Positions 17,782 to 27,949 are shown, counted from the stretch's first letter. The stretch: DNA of 35,333 bases from Pseudoalteromonas arctica (GCF_012927645.1 NZ_JABBMT010000035.1:1-35333); one strand, 5' to 3'. Notes: generated by a model not told the origin, from the letters alone. Program-made: numbers and translations.

Positions 17782-17841
17782 GATAAAATTACGTAATACC
17801 TAATAATAAAATCATATAATTGGGATAAATGGTTTAATGGA

Positions 17842-19755
17842 ATGACTAAACTTTTTCGCATACTCAGTATTGCCTCTATTGCTATATTTATTTTTTGCTA
17901 TGGCATGAATATTTTATTGACCAAGCAAGTCAATACCATTAACCCACAACAATCTAGTATAGCTACTCGCGCTTTTGATACTGCTACCACCCAACTAACG
18001 ATGCCCTCTTGGTATAACCCTATATTAAATGGCCATTATATTGTTCGCAAAGATGGTACTGATTATTTACTAATTAAAGCAACAGACACACAATTTATTA
18101 CTGCTCAAGTATCATCCATGCTCAACGCCACTATTTTGTCACCCATAAATTTTATATTGTTGATTTTAACCGGTTTATTTTTAACGTGGTATTTTGGTAA
18201 ACAATTAAATATTAAACGCGAAAGACAATTAATAGAACAACTTAATACACAAACAAAAAAAGTAATCGAGTCATTTAACATTCAACTCCCTGAGCTTGAG
18301 CATGCAACTGAAGTCACCCGTTTAAGCCAAGCAATTAATGCCTTAACGCACCACGTAGCCAATTATGCTCGTGAAACTCAAACCAGTATTTGCCAAGATA
18401 AATTGACTTTGTTAATTGATCGCCACGCTTATATTGAGCACTTAGAGCGCCAACTCAGTGACGCTGAACTCACAGATATTCACTGTGCCTTGCTATTTAT
18501 TGATTTAGATGGTTTTAAGCAAGTAAATGACTCTTTTGGTCACAGTTTTGGTGATGAAGTATTGATTCAAGTCGCCGAACGCCTCGCCAGCGTATTACGC
18601 CACCACAAGCTTAATGATATCAATCCCACCAGTCTACTAGAGCAAAACCTAGCCCGTTTAGGGGGCGATGAATTCTCTATTTTTATTAAGAACATTGATT
18701 CCAATTCTAAAAGTTTGAATGTTGCACAGCATGTATTAAACGAAATAGAGCGGGACTTCGTACTGGGCAATAAACTAATTAAGATCAGTGCCAGTGTCGG
18801 TATTGCGGTTTACCCTGAGAGTGCTTCAACTCCCCATGCTCTGTTACAAATGGCGGATGTAGCTATGTATCGCGCTAAAACCGATGGACGTGGTATTTTT
18901 AAAGTCTATTCGCCAGAAATGGGCAATAAAATGCGCCGCTACCATTACTTACTTGAAGAGCTGCGCTTAGCGATTGCGTGCCATAATTTTCATTTATCAT
19001 TTCAGCCTATTGTGCATGTTGAAGATTGCGCCATCGATTACTTTGAAGCATTAGTGCGTTGGGATCATCCTGTTGAAGGAACTATTTCTCCAGTGGAATT
19101 TATTCCGATTGCCGAAGAATCAAACCTCATATTAGAGCTTGGCGATTGGATAATGCTAGAATCATGTCGGCAAATGGCGGCATGGCATAATGCTGGTATG
19201 CGCAAAGTTAAAATCTCAGTTAACATCTCTGGTATTCAACTCAAACATCGCCCCATTCACGAATGGGTAATGAAAAAACTCGCCAAAACGGGTCTACCAG
19301 CCACGTCTTTGATGTTAGAGATCACCGAATCAACATTGATCACCGCAAGTGAAACTATCATTAATGAATTAGAGAAATTGCGAAAAGAAGGCGTTACTAT
19401 CGCAATTGATGACTTTGGTACCGGTTTTAGTTCACTAAGTACCTTAGCTGATCTACCTATTGACGTGATCAAAATTGACAGATTATTCATAGCACAAGCT
19501 AATGAAAACCCTAAGTATAATGAAATATTAAATTCAATCAGTGAATTAGGCACAAAGCTTGGCCTTAAAATCGTTGCTGAAGGGGTAGAGGAAATCGCCC
19601 AGTTTGACTTAGTGAAACGCATGGGAATTAGCTGCGTGCAAGGGTATTTGGTCAGTCGTCCGCAGTCATCTGTGAATGTTGGCAGCAAAGTACTACAAGG
19701 TAATGTTAATCATATCGCGGCGACAGGCACTGGCGTATGGAACATCGAAACTTAA
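17842..19755 (+). CDS. Membrane GGDEF-EAL protein (c-di-GMP synthesis and/or hydrolysis)
   Basis: The 637-residue protein has a transmembrane segment at about 5-27, a periplasmic part of about 70 residues, a second transmembrane segment at about 98-118 and a helical linker. A GGDEF domain (about 185-355) and an EAL domain (about 370-610) follow. The GGDEF active site is intact (RLGGDEF, residues 274-278), but the usual RxxD inhibitory site five residues upstream is absent and a short insertion lies there. The EAL domain keeps FEALVRW (402-404), DDFGTGFSS (523-531), KIDRLF and VAEGVE (578-583), so phosphodiesterase activity is expected. The periplasmic loop suggests sensing of an external cue. 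The net direction of activity cannot be decided from sequence. It is transcribed away from the glg operon. Confidence 0.92.
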   Translation: MTKLFRILSIASIAIFIFCYGMNILLTKQVNTINPQQSSIATRAFDTATTQLTMPSWYNPILNGHYIVRKDGTDYLLIKATDTQFITAQVSSMLNATILSPINFILLILTGLFLTWYFGKQLNIKRERQLIEQLNTQTKKVIESFNIQLPELEHATEVTRLSQAINALTHHVANYARETQTSICQDKLTLLIDRHAYIEHLERQLSDAELTDIHCALLFIDLDGFKQVNDSFGHSFGDEVLIQVAERLASVLRHHKLNDINPTSLLEQNLARLGGDEFSIFIKNIDSNSKSLNVAQHVLNEIERDFVLGNKLIKISASVGIAVYPESASTPHALLQMADVAMYRAKTDGRGIFKVYSPEMGNKMRRYHYLLEELRLAIACHNFHLSFQPIVHVEDCAIDYFEALVRWDHPVEGTISPVEFIPIAEESNLILELGDWIMLESCRQMAAWHNAGMRKVKISVNISGIQLKHRPIHEWVMKKLAKTGLPATSLMLEITESTLITASETIINELEKLRKEGVTIAIDDFGTGFSSLSTLADLPIDVIKIDRLFIAQANENPKYNEILNSISELGTKLGLKIVAEGVEEIAQFDLVKRMGISCVQGYLVSRPQSSVNVGSKVLQGNVNHIAATGTGVWNIET

Positions 19756-19770
19756 CGATTATTCATTTAT

Positions 19771-19815
19771 AGTATTATTGGCATAGAAATTCACCTTAAA
19801 ATAGATAATAATACT
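19771..19815. repeat. 9-bp inverted repeat with 27-base loop
   Basis: AGTATTATT (19771-19779) and AATAATACT (19807-19815) are perfectly complementary. They lie between the GGDEF-EAL stop and the next gene start. There is no GC core or T-tract, so a terminator is unlikely; an operator or loose hairpin is possible. Confidence 0.35.
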
Positions 19816-19846
19816 CAATAACTTAGTATCAGATTTTACTTCCTAC

Positions 19847-20773
19847 ATGCTTAAAAAAAGTCTTTATTCATTAATCTCAATCGTAATTTTGCTGAGTATG
19901 GTACTTACCAGCATGTCAATTTATACCCTATACAGCAAAAAGAAACTCAGTGTTGATCCTAAATTAAAAGAAGTATCGGGGATCGAATTTGATAAATTCA
20001 AGCGCTTGTGGGCAATAAATGACAGTGGCGATGATCCAAAACTTTATCGCCTCAACGAAGATGGCTCTATCGCCAAAGAGATACTTGTTACTAATGCAAA
20101 AAACATTGATTGGGAAGATATGACTCAGAATGACTTTGGACACTTCTTTTTAGGTGACTTTGGTAATAATAAACAAGAACGTAAGTGGCTCACTATTTAT
20201 AAAATAGAAAATCCCATCGACATCAAAACTGATACCACCGAAGCTGAAATTATCAAGTTCACTTATCCAGAACTTGACGGTAGCCCTATCCCCCCTGATA
20301 AACGAAACTTTGATCTAGAAGCATTTGTTGCCTTTGGCCGCCACTTATATTTGTTTACTAAAAACCGTACTGAGCCGTTTGATGGCATTACTAATGTGTA
20401 TAAAGTTGGCGATCATGCAGCTAACTTTGATGCGCAGTTAATTGATTCATTTAAAACCTGTACAACCATGGAAAAGCTTTGCTGGATAACCTCTGCAGCA
20501 CTAAGCCCCGATCGTACAAAATTAGTATTATTGGATTCTACCAGTATTTGGTTGTTTGAAAACTTTACTGGTGATAAATTTTTCTCAGGAGACGTATCAC
20601 GAATAGATTTGGGGATTGTGACTCAAAAAGAAGCGATTACTTTTTATGATGAAAATACCATTGTATTCACCGATGAAGAATTTAAAGGAATTGGCGGTAA
20701 CGCCTATGTCATTAAACTTGATGAAGTAACAAAAACCATCATTAAGAAAATACCAAAGGCGTCGGAAGATTAA
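19847..20773 (+). CDS. Membrane-anchored, probably beta-propeller protein of unknown function
   Basis: The 308-residue product has one N-terminal hydrophobic segment (about 5-30), likely an uncleaved anchor with the rest in the periplasm. The following repeated blocks look like propeller blades: LKEVSGIEFDKFKRLWAIND, LYRLNEDGSIAKEI, NIDWEDMTQ, FFLGDFGNNKQERKWLTIYK, NFDLEAFVAFGRHLYLFTKN and LSPDRTKLVLLDSTSIWLF. The pattern resembles SdiA-regulated or esterase-like propeller proteins, whose roles are poorly known. No catalytic motif is evident. There is no clear ribosome binding site before the ATG. Its stop overlaps by four bases the stop of the convergent GGDEF gene. Placement between two c-di-GMP genes suggests, but does not show, a signalling connection. 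Confidence 0.7.
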   Translation: MLKKSLYSLISIVILLSMVLTSMSIYTLYSKKKLSVDPKLKEVSGIEFDKFKRLWAINDSGDDPKLYRLNEDGSIAKEILVTNAKNIDWEDMTQNDFGHFFLGDFGNNKQERKWLTIYKIENPIDIKTDTTEAEIIKFTYPELDGSPIPPDKRNFDLEAFVAFGRHLYLFTKNRTEPFDGITNVYKVGDHAANFDAQLIDSFKTCTTMEKLCWITSAALSPDRTKLVLLDSTSIWLFENFTGDKFFSGDVSRIDLGIVTQKEAITFYDENTIVFTDEEFKGIGGNAYVIKLDEVTKTIIKKIPKASED

Positions 20774-21795
20774 AATAAATCTATATCCGTGCTTTTATCA
20801 TTTGAGTCAATCAAGTTATTCTCCATTAACTGTTCATAAAAACACAGCCTATTACGACCATTTTCCTTAGCGTAATAAAGTGCCTTATCCGCATTTTCTA
20901 ACACATTAATAGGAAAGTCGTAAGGGCTGATACGACACATGCCTATGCTAACAGTCATATTTGCAACAAATGGAAAATGAGTTTCTCTGATCATCTCCAT
21001 AAACTCGTTCATTTTTTTTTCTATAGACTCAAAACTAGTGGGTTCAAACACTATCACAAACTCCTCTCCACCAAAGCGAAAAATCAAATCTGTTGAGCGT
21101 AGAAAGTAGCGCATTTTTTGTGCCAGCAGCAATAGAACTTCATCACCACAAACATGACCAAAGCTGTCATTTATTTTTTTAAAGTGATCAATATCAAGCA
21201 TTGCCAGCCAAGATGTTGAGCTGAACCTACGCTTGCGATTGTTATCCATTTTTGCCGTTTTATGCTGTTTTATTACTTGCTTTTCAATTAGCTGCTTTAT
21301 TTTTTTATCAAATGTTTGTCTATTTAACAGACCTGTCAGTTGATCCCGTTCATTTTCATGTAAGATAAATAAATAATTTTCATAGATACGGCAAAAGGCA
21401 TTTAGCAACACTTGATCCGCACTTTTTAAACCTTTACAAACCACTGCAATAGCGCCTATCTGCTTATCTTGCAATGAAATTGGCAACCAACGCTTCTCCA
21501 TGCCATCCGTTGATTGTACAGTAATAATGCACGCTGAGCGTAAGCATGACAACAGTTCAGGCTCTGGTGAGTCGACTACTTTACGTTGTGCCCATTCAAA
21601 CTGATTACCATTAATTACTTTTAACGATATGCTTCGCTCAATCGTTAAATCAGTATGTACGTTTAAATCCTTATAAACCACAATTTCTGTGCAACCGACA
21701 AACTCTTGGATCGTCGAGATCAAGCTATATTCTAATGAATCTACATCTCGATTTTTAGTTATTTTAATAACAGAATTTAATAAGTTTTCTTCCAT
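20770..21795 (-). CDS. Soluble diguanylate cyclase with N-terminal GAF-like domain
   Basis: The 341-residue protein lacks transmembrane segments. Residues 1-140 form a divergent GAF-like sensor domain (LLNSVIKITKNRDVDSLEYS start, LPISLQDKQIGAIAVVCKG near 104). The GGDEF domain (about 150-325) contains DQLTGLLNRQTF, LDIDHFKKINDSFGH and active-site GGEEF at 242-246. An intact RxxD inhibitory site (RSTD, 233-236) lies five residues upstream, so product-inhibited synthesis of c-di-GMP from two GTP is expected. The ATG has AGGA upstream. The sensor ligand is unknown. It is convergent with the propeller gene and probably monocistronic. Confidence 0.9.
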   Translation of the reverse strand: MEENLLNSVIKITKNRDVDSLEYSLISTIQEFVGCTEIVVYKDLNVHTDLTIERSISLKVINGNQFEWAQRKVVDSPEPELLSCLRSACIITVQSTDGMEKRWLPISLQDKQIGAIAVVCKGLKSADQVLLNAFCRIYENYLFILHENERDQLTGLLNRQTFDKKIKQLIEKQVIKQHKTAKMDNNRKRRFSSTSWLAMLDIDHFKKINDSFGHVCGDEVLLLLAQKMRYFLRSTDLIFRFGGEEFVIVFEPTSFESIEKKMNEFMEMIRETHFPFVANMTVSIGMCRISPYDFPINVLENADKALYYAKENGRNRLCFYEQLMENNLIDSNDKSTDIDLF

Positions 21796-22051
21796 AGGGA
21801 TCCTATATTCAAGTAACTGAACATTCTAAATTATGATTAATTACCCGTGAAAAAGTTTTAGAAAATATAAACAAAAACGCCAATAAAAATCGGGTTAATA
21901 ATTACATTAACGAGTTAGAAAGCCCTGCACTAATTATAAGTATAGTGCGTAAATACTGTTTAGTCACAAAGATAGGGAATAATTTAACCTCAATATACTG
22001 CGCAGAAAAAATAATATATATAAAGTATGACATTCTGTATTTGTAGTCAAC

Positions 22052-22480
22052 TTAGCGTTTAAATTTTGTTTCTAAAATAACAGAGGAAGTAGTCCGTTCA
22101 ACCCCATCTAAATTACCAATATCATCGAGTAAATGGCTGAGTTTTTCTAAACTCTGTGCTTGTAAAACGGCTATTAAATCAAACTCACCACTGATAGCAT
22201 ACAATTGTGAAATTGCATCAATCTGCTTGAGTTCAAGGTTAGTCTTAGTGGTTAGTTTTTGCTTTACCTTGATTGATACATGGGCCGATACCATGGCACT
22301 TAGATACGCATTACCATAGTCAACACTATAGCCCTTTATTATCCCAGTCTCTTCTAGCTTTAACATTCTACTTTGTACCGTCGAACGTGATAAATTAAGT
22401 GCTCTGGCAAGATCAGAAATACTTGCTCTGGCATTTGTTCGTAGTATAGAAAGTAGCTTTTCATCTTGTATAGTTATCAT
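22052..22480 (-). CDS. Lrp/AsnC-family transcriptional regulator
   Basis: The 142-residue protein has an N-terminal winged helix-turn-helix (residues 4-50, with ASISDLARALNLSRSTVQSR and LEETGIIKGY) and a C-terminal RAM ligand-binding domain (about 60-140; AISGEFDLIAVLQAQSLEKL). The start chosen is the ATG at 22478-22480, which aligns with the family N-terminus (MITIQDEKLLSILR). In-frame ATGs 7 and 14 codons upstream are possible. It is divergent from astC, with about 200 bases between start codons, so it is a strong candidate for control of the ast operon in response to arginine or a related amino acid. The effector is inferred from context only. Confidence 0.9.
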   Translation of the reverse strand: MITIQDEKLLSILRTNARASISDLARALNLSRSTVQSRMLKLEETGIIKGYSVDYGNAYLSAMVSAHVSIKVKQKLTTKTNLELKQIDAISQLYAISGEFDLIAVLQAQSLEKLSHLLDDIGNLDGVERTTSSVILETKFKR

Positions 22481-22679
22481 ATTGATTATTACCTTCGTCA
22501 TTTTGCATTTTATTTTAATCATTTTTCACAAAATAGCACTGCAAATTTAAGCTTTGAACTCAGATAATAGCGGTAGTAAATAAAAAAAATCATTAGAGCA
22601 CACTATTGCAGGGTAATAACGACTTGATTAACCCATTAAATGCAATTTATTTTCCATATTAAGTCAGAATTAGGTGTAA

Positions 22680-23888
<1,209 letters not shown>

Positions 23889-23894
23889 CCTAAT

Positions 23895-23919
23895 TTAACG
23901 CCCTGTTTAAGGGCGTTAA
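23895..23919 (+). promoter_or_regulatory. Intercistronic stem-loop between astC and astA
   Basis: TTAACGCCC (23895-23903) and GGGCGTTAA (23911-23919) form a perfect 9-bp stem with a 7-base loop, directly followed by the astA ribosome binding site (GGGAG). No T-tract follows. It may act as a processing or RNA stability element, or a weak pause, giving different levels of AstC and AstA/AstD. Confidence 0.7.
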
Positions 23920-23933
23920 GGGAGCACTTTTAA

Positions 23934-24968
23934 ATGCAAGTATTACGTCCTATAACCGCAAATGATTTTGACTCACTAAAAAAAATAGCAATAGAGTCGG
24001 GCCATGGTTTTACATCATTACCCGTTGATGATGCCTTGTTGTTAGAGAAAATTGAACGAGCAGAAAGCAGCTTTGCAAAAGACATTAATAAGCCTCAAGA
24101 CGAGGGCTATCTATTTGTATTAGAAGACAGTGAAACAGGTCAAGTAGTCGGCACTACCGCGATTGAAGCGGCGGTCGGTATGAGTACTCCTTTGTATCAC
24201 TATCATTTAGGTAAAACGGTTCATCATTCACGCACTCTTAACGTATATAACACCGTTGATATTCTCAGCATGTGTAATGATTACACCGGCTGCTCAGAGA
24301 TATGTACACTGTTTTTACGTGCAGATAGCCGCAAAGGGCTAACGGGACGCTTCTTATCGCGCTCACGTTTTTTGTTTATGGCTCAACACAGTGAGCGTTT
24401 TGCCGATACCATCATTGCAGAAATGCGTGGCGTTAGTGACGAAAACGGTCATTCTCCATTTTGGCAATGGCTTGAAGAACATTTTTTCAGTATTGAATTC
24501 CCACAAGCCGATCATTTAGTCGGCTTAGGCGATAAAGTATTTATTAGTGAATTAATGCCCAAGTACCCTATTTACGCCAATCTGTTAAGTAAAAAAGCCC
24601 AAGCGGTAATTGGCAAAGTACACGAGCACACTAAACCTGCACTAAAACTGCTTGAAAAAGAAGGTTTTGAGCACCGTGGTTACGTTGATTTATTTGATGC
24701 TGGACCAACTGTCGAAGCCAAACTTGGCAATATACGTAGCATCCGTGAATCTCAAGTATGTCCTATTACCATAGGTGAACTTGATCATATTAATCAACAA
24801 AGTTCCGACACCTTAGCTATTTGCAATCAAGGCGTGAAAGACTTCAGAGCCACGTTCACTAAACATGCGCATTATAATCATGCTAAACATACCTTGATTA
24901 TCAGCAGTGAAGTTGCAAAAGCACTTAAATTAAAACAAGGGGATGCAGCACGGTTTTTCCGTCTGTAA
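23934..24968 (+). CDS. astA: Arginine N-succinyltransferase
   Basis: AstA transfers the succinyl group of succinyl-CoA to the alpha-amino group of arginine, the first step of the AST pathway. The 344-residue length equals the E. coli enzyme. Family blocks seen include MQVLRPITANDFDSLKKIA, VVGTTAIEAAVGMSTPLYHY (71-90), CTLFLRADSRKGLTGRFLSR, AEMRGVSDENGHSPFW, MPKYPIYANLL, and the hallmark DLFDAGPTVEA at 252-262. It has a GNAT-like fold and is cytoplasmic. The start codon lies 10 bases after GGGAG. astD follows after 18 bases, so coexpression is expected. Confidence 0.96.
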   Translation: MQVLRPITANDFDSLKKIAIESGHGFTSLPVDDALLLEKIERAESSFAKDINKPQDEGYLFVLEDSETGQVVGTTAIEAAVGMSTPLYHYHLGKTVHHSRTLNVYNTVDILSMCNDYTGCSEICTLFLRADSRKGLTGRFLSRSRFLFMAQHSERFADTIIAEMRGVSDENGHSPFWQWLEEHFFSIEFPQADHLVGLGDKVFISELMPKYPIYANLLSKKAQAVIGKVHEHTKPALKLLEKEGFEHRGYVDLFDAGPTVEAKLGNIRSIRESQVCPITIGELDHINQQSSDTLAICNQGVKDFRATFTKHAHYNHAKHTLIISSEVAKALKLKQGDAARFFRL

Positions 24969-24986
24969 GCCTCTGTAGGAGTTTCT

Positions 24987-26468
24987 ATGAGCGTTAATAC
25001 ACACAACAGCCAATTAATCAATAACCAATGGCAAATTGGCTTAGGTCATAATTTCAGTTCAATAAATCCAAGTAACGGGGATATTGTTTGGCAAGGTAAA
25101 GCAGCAAGTAAAGAACAAGTAGACGCAGCCATTAAATCAGCTCGTCAGGCACACATTACATGGGCAAATACCGCAATTACAGAGCGTATTGCGGTTCTTG
25201 AGCGTTTTGTTAGCCTGCTAAAAGAAAATAGCGAAGAGTTTGCGACTATTATTGCCCGCGAAACAGGGAAACCACTATGGGAAACACGCACCGAAGTGGG
25301 GGCTATGACAGGCAAAGTGGCGATCTCAATAAAAGCTCATCATGAACGAACAGGCACTACTGAAAATCCAATGCCCGGTGCTAAAGCTTTTATTCGTCAT
25401 AAGCCACATGGCGTAGTGGCTATTTTTGGCCCTTATAATTTCCCAGGCCACCTCCCAAATGGTCATATTGTACCAGCAATTTTAGCGGGTAATACCGTCG
25501 TATTTAAACCATCTGAGCTAACCCCACTTGTTGCTCAATACACACTTGAGTTATGGTTAAAAGCAGGCCTGCCCGCTGGGGTGATCAACCTTGTTCAGGG
25601 TGAAGTTGACACCGGTATTGCACTTGCTAGCCACCAAGATACTGATGGGTTATTTTTTACTGGCAGCTCAAACACAGGTCATTTATTACATAAGCAGTTT
25701 GCTGGACATCCAGGTAAAATTTTGGCGCTAGAAATGGGGGGGAATAACCCGCTCATAATTAAAGATGTGGCTGACGTAAGTGCTGCCGTGCATGACATTA
25801 TCCAATCCGGCTTTATAACTTCTGGCCAGCGCTGTACGTGCGCCCGCCGAGTGTTTATTGCTAATACAGCTAATGGTAATGCTATTTTAGAAAAGCTGAT
25901 CACCGCAACTAAAAGTATTAAAGTTGCAGACAGCTTTAGCGAAGAACAACCTTTCATGGGGGCTATGATCAGCGAAAAAGCCGCGCTTGGTATGGTCGCC
26001 GCTCAGCAACAATTGATTGATATGGGAGCTGAACCTTTAGTTGAACTAAAACACTTAAAACCAGGCACAGGTTTTGTAAGCCCTGGTATTATCGATGTAA
26101 CAAATGTGGCCAGCATCGCAGATGAAGAACACTTTGGCCCATTAATTAAAATTTATCGCTATAGCGACTTTGACAGTGCAATTGTGGAAGCGAACAATAC
26201 CTCATTTGGTTTATCGGCTGGGCTTTTAAGTGACTCTAGTGAAGATTATGAGCACTTCTTAAAACATATTCGCGCCGGTATTGTTAACTGGAATCGCCCA
26301 ATTACCGGTGCATCAAGTGCCGCGCCATTTGGTGGTATTGGTGCCAGTGGTAACCACAGAGCGAGCGCCTATTACGCCGCAGATTACTGCTCATACCCAG
26401 TAGCCTCTGTTGAAGCACCAAGCGTTAGTTTACCAAGTACCCTTGCGCCGGGCTTAATTATTGAATAA
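24987..26468 (+). CDS. astD: N-succinylglutamate 5-semialdehyde dehydrogenase
   Basis: AstD oxidises succinylglutamate semialdehyde to succinylglutamate with NAD(P)+. The 493-residue protein is a complete aldehyde dehydrogenase: [18 protein letters not shown] (147-164), the cofactor-binding FTGSSNTG (224-231), catalytic base E249 in [10 protein letters not shown], and catalytic C283 in [17 protein letters not shown] and GQRCTCARR are typical of AstD among aldehyde dehydrogenases. TAGGAG lies six bases before the ATG. The next enzyme, succinylglutamate desuccinylase (AstE), and the earlier dihydrolase (AstB) are not encoded in this window. Confidence 0.96.
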   Translation: MSVNTHNSQLINNQWQIGLGHNFSSINPSNGDIVWQGKAASKEQVDAAIKSARQAHITWANTAITERIAVLERFVSLLKENSEEFATIIARETGKPLWETRTEVGAMTGKVAISIKAHHERTGTTENPMPGAKAFIRHKPHGVVAIFGPYNFPGHLPNGHIVPAILAGNTVVFKPSELTPLVAQYTLELWLKAGLPAGVINLVQGEVDTGIALASHQDTDGLFFTGSSNTGHLLHKQFAGHPGKILALEMGGNNPLIIKDVADVSAAVHDIIQSGFITSGQRCTCARRVFIANTANGNAILEKLITATKSIKVADSFSEEQPFMGAMISEKAALGMVAAQQQLIDMGAEPLVELKHLKPGTGFVSPGIIDVTNVASIADEEHFGPLIKIYRYSDFDSAIVEANNTSFGLSAGLLSDSSEDYEHFLKHIRAGIVNWNRPITGASSAAPFGGIGASGNHRASAYYAADYCSYPVASVEAPSVSLPSTLAPGLIIE

Positions 26469-26475
26469 TCAGTCG

Positions 26476-26491
26476 GCAGCTTAACAGCTGC
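26476..26491 (+). promoter_or_regulatory. Intercistronic stem-loop between astD and the DUF1338 gene
   Basis: GCAGCT (26476-26481), four-base loop, AGCTGC (26486-26491): a perfect 6-bp stem just after the astD stop and without a T-tract. Like the astC-astA hairpin it could set segment-specific mRNA stability. Confidence 0.5.
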
Positions 26492-26515
26492 AGAAATTAA
26501 ATTAAGGAATTAAAA

Positions 26516-27319
26516 ATGCACACAGATGTAAATGCCCTTTTTGACAACTTATGGCAAAACTACCTAGCGGTAACACCGTCAGCTGTAAAAGTTCATGAGC
26601 TATTAGGCTCGACACAACAAGATGATGTGATCAACGATCATATTGCACTACGCACTTTCAATCATGAAAAAATTGGTCTGGAAAAGTTAGCCGCCCATTT
26701 TTTAGCAGTCGGTTATAAAGAATGTGGTGAATATCATTTTGAAGCTAAAAAATTGTATGCTAAACATTATGAGCATAGCGATCCAAAGCAACCAAAAGTG
26801 TTTATTTCCGAATTACTTGTAGAGCAGTGTTCTGAGCAACTGCAAGCCATCGTTAATGAGCTGGTTGGCAGCATAGATGCAGATGCCGTAACCGCAGAAA
26901 ACTTCTTATACTCAGGCACCCATTGGCAAGTAAGCTCTGAAACTTATAAACAGTTACTCGCTGAAAGCGAATATGCTGCGTGGATGTCAGCATGGGGTTA
27001 CCGTGCTAATCATTTCACCGTGAACATTAATGAACTTGCCAAATTTGATAGAATTGAAGATGTTAACCAAGCACTTAAAGATGCTGGTTTTGCCCTTAAT
27101 ACTTCTGGCGGTGAAGTAAAAGGCTCACCAGAAGTATTACTTGAGCAATCATCAACTCTTGCCGACGACTTTGCCGTAGAGTTTAGTGACACGACGATGA
27201 GTATACCTAGTTGTTTTTATGAGTTTGCCCTACGTTATGCGCAACCTGATGGTGAACTCTACACCGGTTTCGTTGCAGCCTCTGCCGATAAAATTTTCGA
27301 AAGCACCAATGCACGTTAA
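26516..27319 (+). CDS. DUF1338 protein, short 2-oxoadipate dioxygenase/decarboxylase-like (HglS family)
   Basis: The 267-residue protein matches DUF1338, whose characterised member HglS (Pseudomonas putida) converts 2-oxoadipate to 2-hydroxyglutarate with a non-haem iron centre in a VOC-like fold. Candidate metal ligands are H42 in NDHIALRTF, H166 in YRANHFTVNIN and E236 in CFYEFALRY. These correspond in context to the His-His-Glu set of HglS. It is much shorter than HglS (about 460 residues), so substrate and reaction may differ. AAGGA lies upstream of the ATG, and the gene is the last of the ast operon, before a strong terminator. A role on a 2-oxo acid arising in arginine, ornithine or lysine catabolism is an inference from context. 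Confidence 0.85.
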   Translation: MHTDVNALFDNLWQNYLAVTPSAVKVHELLGSTQQDDVINDHIALRTFNHEKIGLEKLAAHFLAVGYKECGEYHFEAKKLYAKHYEHSDPKQPKVFISELLVEQCSEQLQAIVNELVGSIDADAVTAENFLYSGTHWQVSSETYKQLLAESEYAAWMSAWGYRANHFTVNINELAKFDRIEDVNQALKDAGFALNTSGGEVKGSPEVLLEQSSTLADDFAVEFSDTTMSIPSCFYEFALRYAQPDGELYTGFVAASADKIFESTNAR

Positions 27320-27329
27320 TTAATTATAT

Positions 27330-27351
27330 AAAGCCCGCGAGGGCTTTTTTT
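27330..27351 (+). terminator. Rho-independent terminator of the ast operon
   Basis: AAAGCCC (27330-27336), loop GCGA, GGGCTTT (27341-27347), then more T residues to 27351. It lies 10 bases after the DUF1338 stop. Confidence 0.93.
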
Positions 27352-27949
27352 AAAAGGTTAAAGCTTCTTATAGTTACTTGTAATAATGACTATTTATAAA
27401 ACCTAATATAAACCAGCTATTTATAACAATTAATTTTGCTTGTCGAAAAACAAAGCAAAAAAATACTTCCAACTCAATAAGTTTATTATCGTGGCGCTTC
27501 AGTATGAAATTGTAGTAACTGAACAGTTCACTTAGCAGCGTATTACCTTGCATTTTGCACCTCACCACACGCGGCTGTTTTTGACCGAGGATTATCAAAC
27601 TATTCGTGAAAGCCATAGATAAATTAGCTTGGATCTATACATCTAAAACCGCAGCTGCATATAACTGCAATCTTATAGTCCAAACACACTACTATTAACA
27701 GCATTATTCCGATAAATAAAATAATAATGTAAAGTTACAACTTTATATCCAGCTGTTTTTCTGACACTACAATTAATATTAAGCATGGTTATTATTTAAT
27801 AAACAACATGAATAAATAATATTAATAAACACCTCAAAACAACATAATAAAAACATTTAAAACTAAATATTTACATTGTTAACATCTGTGTTATTTTAAT
27901 TAATGACATCTAATGTCGATTTTAATAAAAATATTTAGGGAAAATATAA
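27352..27949. other. 598-base region upstream of the TonB-dependent receptor
   Basis: No gene with good support. A minus-strand frame of 80 codons (27374-27616) has no recognisable domain and may be chance or a decayed remnant; base composition at about 27540-27610 is slightly richer in GC than the surroundings. The 300 bases before the receptor are very AT-rich and should hold its promoter. They contain a 16-bp palindrome at 27730-27745 and a small GACAT-CTA-ATGTC inverted repeat at 27905-27917 in the likely leader. Confidence 0.5.
27730..27745. promoter_or_regulatory. 16-bp palindrome upstream of the receptor gene
   Basis: TAAAGTT-AC-AACTTTA is fully symmetrical in its arms and lies 205 bases before the receptor start. 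It is a candidate regulator-binding site only. Confidence 0.3.

Larger units (their letters stand above)
17194..17841. other. 648-base intergenic region between the divergent glg operon and GGDEF-EAL gene
   Basis: No convincing gene is present. A 69-codon hydrophobic minus-strand frame at 17652-17861 overlaps the promoter and start of the divergent gene, has no good binding site, and is discounted. Contents: a candidate glg promoter with a 14-bp palindrome (17281-17316), a GC-richer patch at about 17335-17365, an AT-rich 15-bp palindrome at 17654-17668, and a good promoter for the rightward gene at 17753-17781. Confidence 0.6.

Noticed and set aside
17652..17861. 69-codon hydrophobic minus-strand frame in the glg/GGDEF-EAL spacer
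   Set aside because: It runs through the predicted promoter and the start of the GGDEF-EAL gene and has no good binding site; AT-rich DNA yields such frames by chance.
27374..27616. 80-codon minus-strand frame before the receptor gene
   Set aside because: No recognised domain or convincing start; a decayed remnant cannot be excluded, but there is no support to call it a gene.
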